DNA from: Bacillota bacterium | GTDB taxonomy: Bacteria; Bacillota; Clostridia; Christensenellales; CAG-138 | Assembly: GCA_023453725.1 (NCBI GenBank) | Contig: JAEXTB010000131.1 | Location: forward strand, 1-8,712 | Reading direction: 5' to 3' | Length of the DNA: 8,712 nt | The notes under the pieces: generated by a model | The model's database searches: none | What the model was told of the DNA's origin: nothing | The model's input: only the letters and a program-made list of their open reading frames with translations | In this document: piece after piece, positions 5,868 through 8,712 of the stretch | Layout of the letters: each line of letters starts with the position of its first letter | Numbering within the stretch: the stretch's first letter is position 1 | Position numbers and translations under genes: made by a program

Positions 5868-5880
5868 ATTTCTTTGCAAT
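5862..5880. repeat. Tandem direct repeat TTTGCAAT, 11-base period
   Basis: TTTGCAAT occurs at 5862-5869 and again at 5873-5880, spaced by one DNA helical turn, upstream of the HMA-mnmA promoter region. The spacing fits binding of a dimeric or cooperative regulator to one face of the helix, but no known site is recognised. Confidence 0.35.
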
Positions 5881-5918
5881 CGTGAAGGCCGTGCGCCATT
5901 CATGTTTTTTTTCTGCCG

Positions 5919-5927
5919 TGGTATACT
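5919..5927 (+). promoter_or_regulatory. Probable extended -10 promoter of the HMA-mnmA unit
   Basis: TGGTATACT is a good extended -10 element. The sequence 17 bases upstream (TTCATG, 5899-5904) is a poor -35, as is usual for extended -10 promoters. The leader to the ATG at 5981 would be about 45 bases. Confidence 0.5.
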
Positions 5928-5980
5928 GGTTGAAACGGCTGGAAATTCGGCAAATCGATTGGCCGGAAAGGAATCACAGT

Positions 5981-6184
5981 ATGAAGCATTACAGGCTTGA
6001 AATTGAAGGAATGGGCTGCGCCCATTGCGTGCGCAGCGTTACCGACGCGCTTACGGACTTGAAGGCAACCGTCAACGACGTACAGGTGGGCAGCGCGGAT
6101 GTCCTTTGGGACGGCGATACGGAGGCGCTCAAAACCGCGATATCGGAAGCGGGATTTGAAGTAAAGTCCATCGCGGCGCTATAA
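5981..6184 (+). CDS. Heavy-metal-associated (HMA) domain protein, CopZ-like
   Basis: A 67-residue single-domain protein of the HMA fold (beta-alpha-beta-beta-alpha-beta). The metal site is GMGCAHC (10-16) with Cys13 and Cys16, a variant of the usual GMTCxxC in which Thr is Gly. The closing segment SEAGFEVKSI (55-64) matches the end of the domain. Family members bind Cu(I) or other soft metals and hand them to P-type ATPases or regulators. No copper ATPase or CsoR gene is in the window, so copper is an assumption. The start is the ATG at 5981 with AAAGGA 8 bases upstream; the frame is open further upstream, but that part is not protein-like. Its stop is only 2 bases before mnmA, so the two genes form one unit. 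Confidence 0.88.
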   Translation: MKHYRLEIEGMGCAHCVRSVTDALTDLKATVNDVQVGSADVLWDGDTEALKTAISEAGFEVKSIAAL

Positions 6185-6186
6185 CT

Positions 6187-7299
6187 ATGGCGCGTATTAT
6201 GGTTGGGATGTCCGGCGGCGTAGATTCCGCCGTTGCGGCGCTGCTGTTAAAACAGCAGGGCCATGAAGTCGTGGGCGTTTTTATGAAAAATTGGGAGGAA
6301 GATGGGGAGGACGGCGTTTGTACCGCCGCTGCCGATTATGAGGACGTTCGCCGCGTTGCGGACAAAATCGGCATTCCCTACTATACGGTGAATTTCGCCC
6401 ACGAATATAAGGAACGGGTGTTTTCTTACTTTCTGTCCGAATACCGTCTTGGGCGCACGCCCAATCCGGATGTGCTGTGCAATTCGGAAATCAAGTTCCG
6501 CTCGTTTTTGGAGCTATCCCGTACAGCGGATATGGCATATCTCGCAACCGGACATTATGCCCGCACAGAGCGGAGTGGGGACAGTGTGCGTCTGCTGCGC
6601 GCGCTTGACCAAAACAAGGATCAGACGTATTTTCTTGCCGGGTTGACCCGGCAGCAGATTGCAGGTGCGATGTTCCCGATCGGAGAGCTTCAAAAGGGCG
6701 AGGTGCGCCGTATCGCTCGCGAATATGGACTTGCGAATGCGGAGAAAAAGGACAGCACCGGCATCTGCTTTATTGGCGAGCGCAACTTCAAGCAGTTTTT
6801 AATGCAATTCCTACCCGCGCAGCCGGGGGACATGGTGGATTTGTCCGGCCGCGTCATCGGCCGCCACGACGGGCTGATGTATTATACGCTGGGCCAGCGA
6901 AAGGGGTTAGGCATCGGCGGACGGAAGGATGGCTCGGGCGAAAGCTGGTTTGTCATAGGAAAGGACCTTGCGCGAAATTTCCTCATCATTCAGCAGGGGG
7001 AGCAGGAGGAACTCTACTCCACCTCTCTTGTCAGCAAAAAAGTGAACTGGATTGCGGGTGCCCCTCCGGCGCAGCGGTTTGCCTGTGCGGCCAAGTTCCG
7101 TTACCGGCAGCCGGATCAACAGGTAGAGGTAGCTATTACGGGAGAGGGAGCGCAAGTGACGTTTAGGGAACCGCAGCGCGCGGTGACGCCGGGCCAGTGG
7201 GCGGTATTCTATAGCGGTGAAGAATGCCTGGGCGGCGGGCCCATTGATGAGGTAACCCCCAAAAAGCCGTTTTTAGTGCCGGAACGGTTGGTGATATAA
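6187..7299 (+). CDS. mnmA: tRNA-specific 2-thiouridylase MnmA
   Basis: A 370-residue protein, normal length. It activates U34 in the anticodon of tRNA-Lys, -Glu and -Gln with ATP and inserts sulfur taken from a cysteine desulfurase, giving 2-thiouridine, which supports accurate decoding. The N-terminal PP-loop ATPase motif SGGVDS is at 9-14. The catalytic pair is Cys98 (NPDVLCNSEIKF) and Cys194 (STGICFIGER), matching the family's two sulfur-relay cysteines, with Asp95 in the same NPD motif. GHYAR (122-126), DQTYFL (145-150) and YTLGQRKGLGIGG (233-245) are further conserved blocks; the C-terminal third is the beta-barrel domain. The ATG lies 2 bases after the HMA stop and has no clear Shine-Dalgarno, so translation is probably coupled. 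No cysteine desulfurase gene is adjacent, unlike many Bacillota. Confidence 0.97.
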   Translation: MARIMVGMSGGVDSAVAALLLKQQGHEVVGVFMKNWEEDGEDGVCTAAADYEDVRRVADKIGIPYYTVNFAHEYKERVFSYFLSEYRLGRTPNPDVLCNSEIKFRSFLELSRTADMAYLATGHYARTERSGDSVRLLRALDQNKDQTYFLAGLTRQQIAGAMFPIGELQKGEVRRIAREYGLANAEKKDSTGICFIGERNFKQFLMQFLPAQPGDMVDLSGRVIGRHDGLMYYTLGQRKGLGIGGRKDGSGESWFVIGKDLARNFLIIQQGEQEELYSTSLVSKKVNWIAGAPPAQRFACAAKFRYRQPDQQVEVAITGEGAQVTFREPQRAVTPGQWAVFYSGEECLGGGPIDEVTPKKPFLVPERLVI

Positions 7300-7362
7300 G
7301 CGCGCCTTTTTTAACCGGGCGTATTTTGAAAACTGCTAATTGCGCTTTACCCCAGAATCCCC

Positions 7363-7390
7363 TTGCGTGCGCGGCCCAATATGTTAAAAT
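7363..7390 (+). promoter_or_regulatory. Probable pgk promoter
   Basis: TTGCGT (7363-7368) is followed after 16 bases by TAAAAT (7385-7390), with an upstream TGT making an extended -10. The leader would be about 75 bases. A second candidate, TGTTATAAG (7432-7440), lies nearer the gene but lacks a -35. No clear terminator hairpin is visible after mnmA, so some read-through into pgk is possible. Confidence 0.5.
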
Positions 7391-7472
7391 AACAGCAGAG
7401 CATGGGGAAATCTATGCAATTGTAAAGGTCTTGTTATAAGAATTATTTATTAATACGGCAGGAGGAATGGAT

Positions 7473-8660
7473 ATGGCAAAGAAAACCATACAGGACATCG
7501 ATGTAAAGGGCAAGCGCGTATTGGTGCGCGTGGATTTCAACGTTCCCTTGGACGCGGAAGGCAATGTCACGGACGACAAGCGAATTGTAGCGGCGCTCCC
7601 TTCCGTGAAATATCTGCTTGAGCAGGGCGCAAAGGTCATTCTCTGCTCCCATCTTGGCCGTCCCAAGGGCAAGCCGGATCCGCAGTTTTCCCTGCGTCCG
7701 GTAGCAAATAAGCTTGCTTCCCACCTGCCCGGCGTAAATGTCGCGTTTGCGGAGGACACCATTGGCGAAAGCGCCAAGGCCGCCATCGCAGCCATGAAAG
7801 ACGGAGACGTCGTGCTGCTTGAAAACGTCCGCTTCCATAAGGAAGAGACGGACAATGATCCTGAATTCTCCCGCCAGCTTGCCTCCTTGGCGGATATCTT
7901 CGTGTCCGACGCGTTTGGCACCGTACACCGCGCGCATGCCTCCACAGCTGGCGTTGCGGCCTACCTCCCGGCCGTTGCGGGCTTCCTCATCGGCAAAGAG
8001 CTTTCCATCATGGGCGAAGCGCTTGATAATCCCGTGCGCCCGTTTGTGGCCATCCTGGGCGGAGCGAAGGTTGCGGATAAGATCGGCGTTATCACCAACC
8101 TGTTGAACAAGTGCGATAGCCTCATCATCGGCGGCGGTATGATGTTTACATTCTACAAGGCCATGGGCTATGAAATCGGCTCCTCCCTGCTCGATGCGGA
8201 GAGCATCGACCTTGCAAAGGAACTCATGGCACAGGCAAAAGCAAAGGGCGTCAGCCTGCTGCTGCCCGTTGATACCGTGGTCGCTACCGCGTTCGCTGCG
8301 GACGCTGAACACAAGACTGTAAAAGCTGACGCCATCCCCGAAGGCTGGATGGGTCTTGACATTGGGCCCGAAAGCGCCAAGCTGTTTGCGGAGACCATTA
8401 AGGCTGCCAAGACCGTTATCTGGAACGGGCCCATGGGCGTGTTCGAGTTCCCCGCGTTTGCTGAAGGCACCAAGGCTGTTGCACAGGCCTGTGCGGATTG
8501 TTCCGGCACCACCATCATCGGCGGCGGCGACTCTGCTTCCGCTGTAAAGAAGCTCGGCTTTGCATCCAAGATGACACACATCTCCACCGGCGGCGGCGCT
8601 TCCTTGGAATTCCTCGAAGGCAAGGTTCTGCCCGGCGTAGCGGCACTCAACGATAAGTAA
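7473..8660 (+). CDS. pgk: Phosphoglycerate kinase
   Basis: A 395-residue monomeric glycolytic enzyme that transfers phosphate between 1,3-bisphosphoglycerate and ADP to give 3-phosphoglycerate and ATP. The N-terminal, substrate-binding domain shows RVDFNVPL (19-26), HLGRPKG (60-66), LLENVRF (116-122) and HRAHAST (152-158). The C-terminal, nucleotide-binding domain shows GGAKVADK (196-203), NGPMGVFE (318-325), GGGDSASA (350-357) and GGGASLEFL (373-381). The start is the ATG at 7473 because GGAGG (7461-7465) lies 7 bases before it; the in-frame ATG at 7467 is only 1 base from that site and can be excluded. Many Bacillota keep pgk behind gapA and before tpiA. Here mnmA precedes it and two hairpins follow it directly, so it seems to be transcribed alone. 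Confidence 0.98.
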   Translation: MAKKTIQDIDVKGKRVLVRVDFNVPLDAEGNVTDDKRIVAALPSVKYLLEQGAKVILCSHLGRPKGKPDPQFSLRPVANKLASHLPGVNVAFAEDTIGESAKAAIAAMKDGDVVLLENVRFHKEETDNDPEFSRQLASLADIFVSDAFGTVHRAHASTAGVAAYLPAVAGFLIGKELSIMGEALDNPVRPFVAILGGAKVADKIGVITNLLNKCDSLIIGGGMMFTFYKAMGYEIGSSLLDAESIDLAKELMAQAKAKGVSLLLPVDTVVATAFAADAEHKTVKADAIPEGWMGLDIGPESAKLFAETIKAAKTVIWNGPMGVFEFPAFAEGTKAVAQACADCSGTTIIGGGDSASAVKKLGFASKMTHISTGGGASLEFLEGKVLPGVAALNDK

Positions 8661-8665
8661 GAACG

Positions 8666-8682
8666 CTGGGGCGATGCCCCAG
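8666..8682. repeat. Hairpin CTGGGGC-gat-GCCCCAG after pgk
   Basis: A perfect 7-pair GC-rich stem with a 3-base loop begins 5 bases after the pgk stop, followed by ACCCCAC rather than U. The motif GGGGC-loop-GCCCC followed by ACCCC resembles GC-rich extragenic palindromes that I associate with many clostridial genomes. It probably forms part of a two-hairpin end to the pgk transcript. Confidence 0.6.
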
Positions 8683-8688
8683 ACCCCA

Positions 8689-8711
8689 CTTAGGGCTGTA
8701 ACAGCCCTAAG
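8689..8711. terminator. Second hairpin after pgk, probable terminator cut by window edge
   Basis: CTTAGGGCTG (8689-8698) pairs with CAGCCCTAAG (8702-8711), a 10-pair stem with loop TAA. The window ends one base later, so any U-run that would prove a terminator is not visible. Confidence 0.6.
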
Positions 8712-8712
8712 A

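Noticed and set aside
5537..5980. Upstream extension of the HMA frame to give a 215-residue protein
   Set aside because: The extra 148 residues are low-quality sequence antisense to the small cysteine-rich gene, and the ATG at 5981 has a proper ribosome site and matches the usual HMA length.
7300..7320. GCGCGCC followed by T6 just after mnmA as a terminator
   Set aside because: No convincing stem of useful length can be paired immediately before the T-run.
7443..8579. A 378-codon open frame antisense to pgk on the minus strand
   Set aside because: The plus-strand frame encodes a textbook phosphoglycerate kinase with all motifs. The antisense translation shows no protein family features and is explained by the codon bias of pgk.

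Overview
The window looks like ordinary chromosome of a Gram-positive anaerobe of the Bacillota, most likely class Clostridia. The reasons are the strong AAGGAGG-type ribosome binding sites, two TTG starts, a NiaR-type regulator heading a nadA-nadB-nadC operon, an ECF-transporter S component, and a fairly GC-rich but clearly firmicute gene style. A lineage such as Christensenellales is a guess only. I see no mobile element, rRNA, tRNA, CRISPR array or phage gene.

Left part (1-3340, minus strand): a compact operon for de novo NAD synthesis, in transcription order niaR, nadA, nadB, nadC, with nadC cut by the left edge. NadB oxidises L-aspartate to iminoaspartate, NadA condenses this with dihydroxyacetone phosphate to quinolinate, and NadC makes nicotinate mononucleotide. 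NiaR should repress the operon, and therefore itself, when niacin is plentiful. A tandem palindrome (ACAGCTGT-atag-ACAGCTGT) abutting the -35 box of a promoter with a perfect TATAAT box is the likely operator.

Middle part (3340-5760): a divergent Cof-type HAD phosphatase and a bacteriohemerythrin on the plus strand. They are followed by a bidirectional terminator shared with a minus-strand ECF S component. Next comes a minus-strand gene, with its own terminator, for a 74-residue cysteine-rich hydrophobic protein that I cannot assign.

Right part (5860-8712, plus strand): a short heavy-metal-associated (HMA) domain protein lies 2 bases upstream of mnmA (tRNA 2-thiouridylase), so the two are probably translated together. 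After a 173-base gap with its own promoter comes phosphoglycerate kinase (pgk), followed by two tandem hairpins at the right edge.

I did not find a clear new multi-gene system. The points most worth a second look are the small cysteine-rich membrane-like protein, the Gln-for-His change at a di-iron ligand position of the hemerythrin, the HMA-mnmA pairing, and the palindromes at the niaR and hemerythrin promoters.
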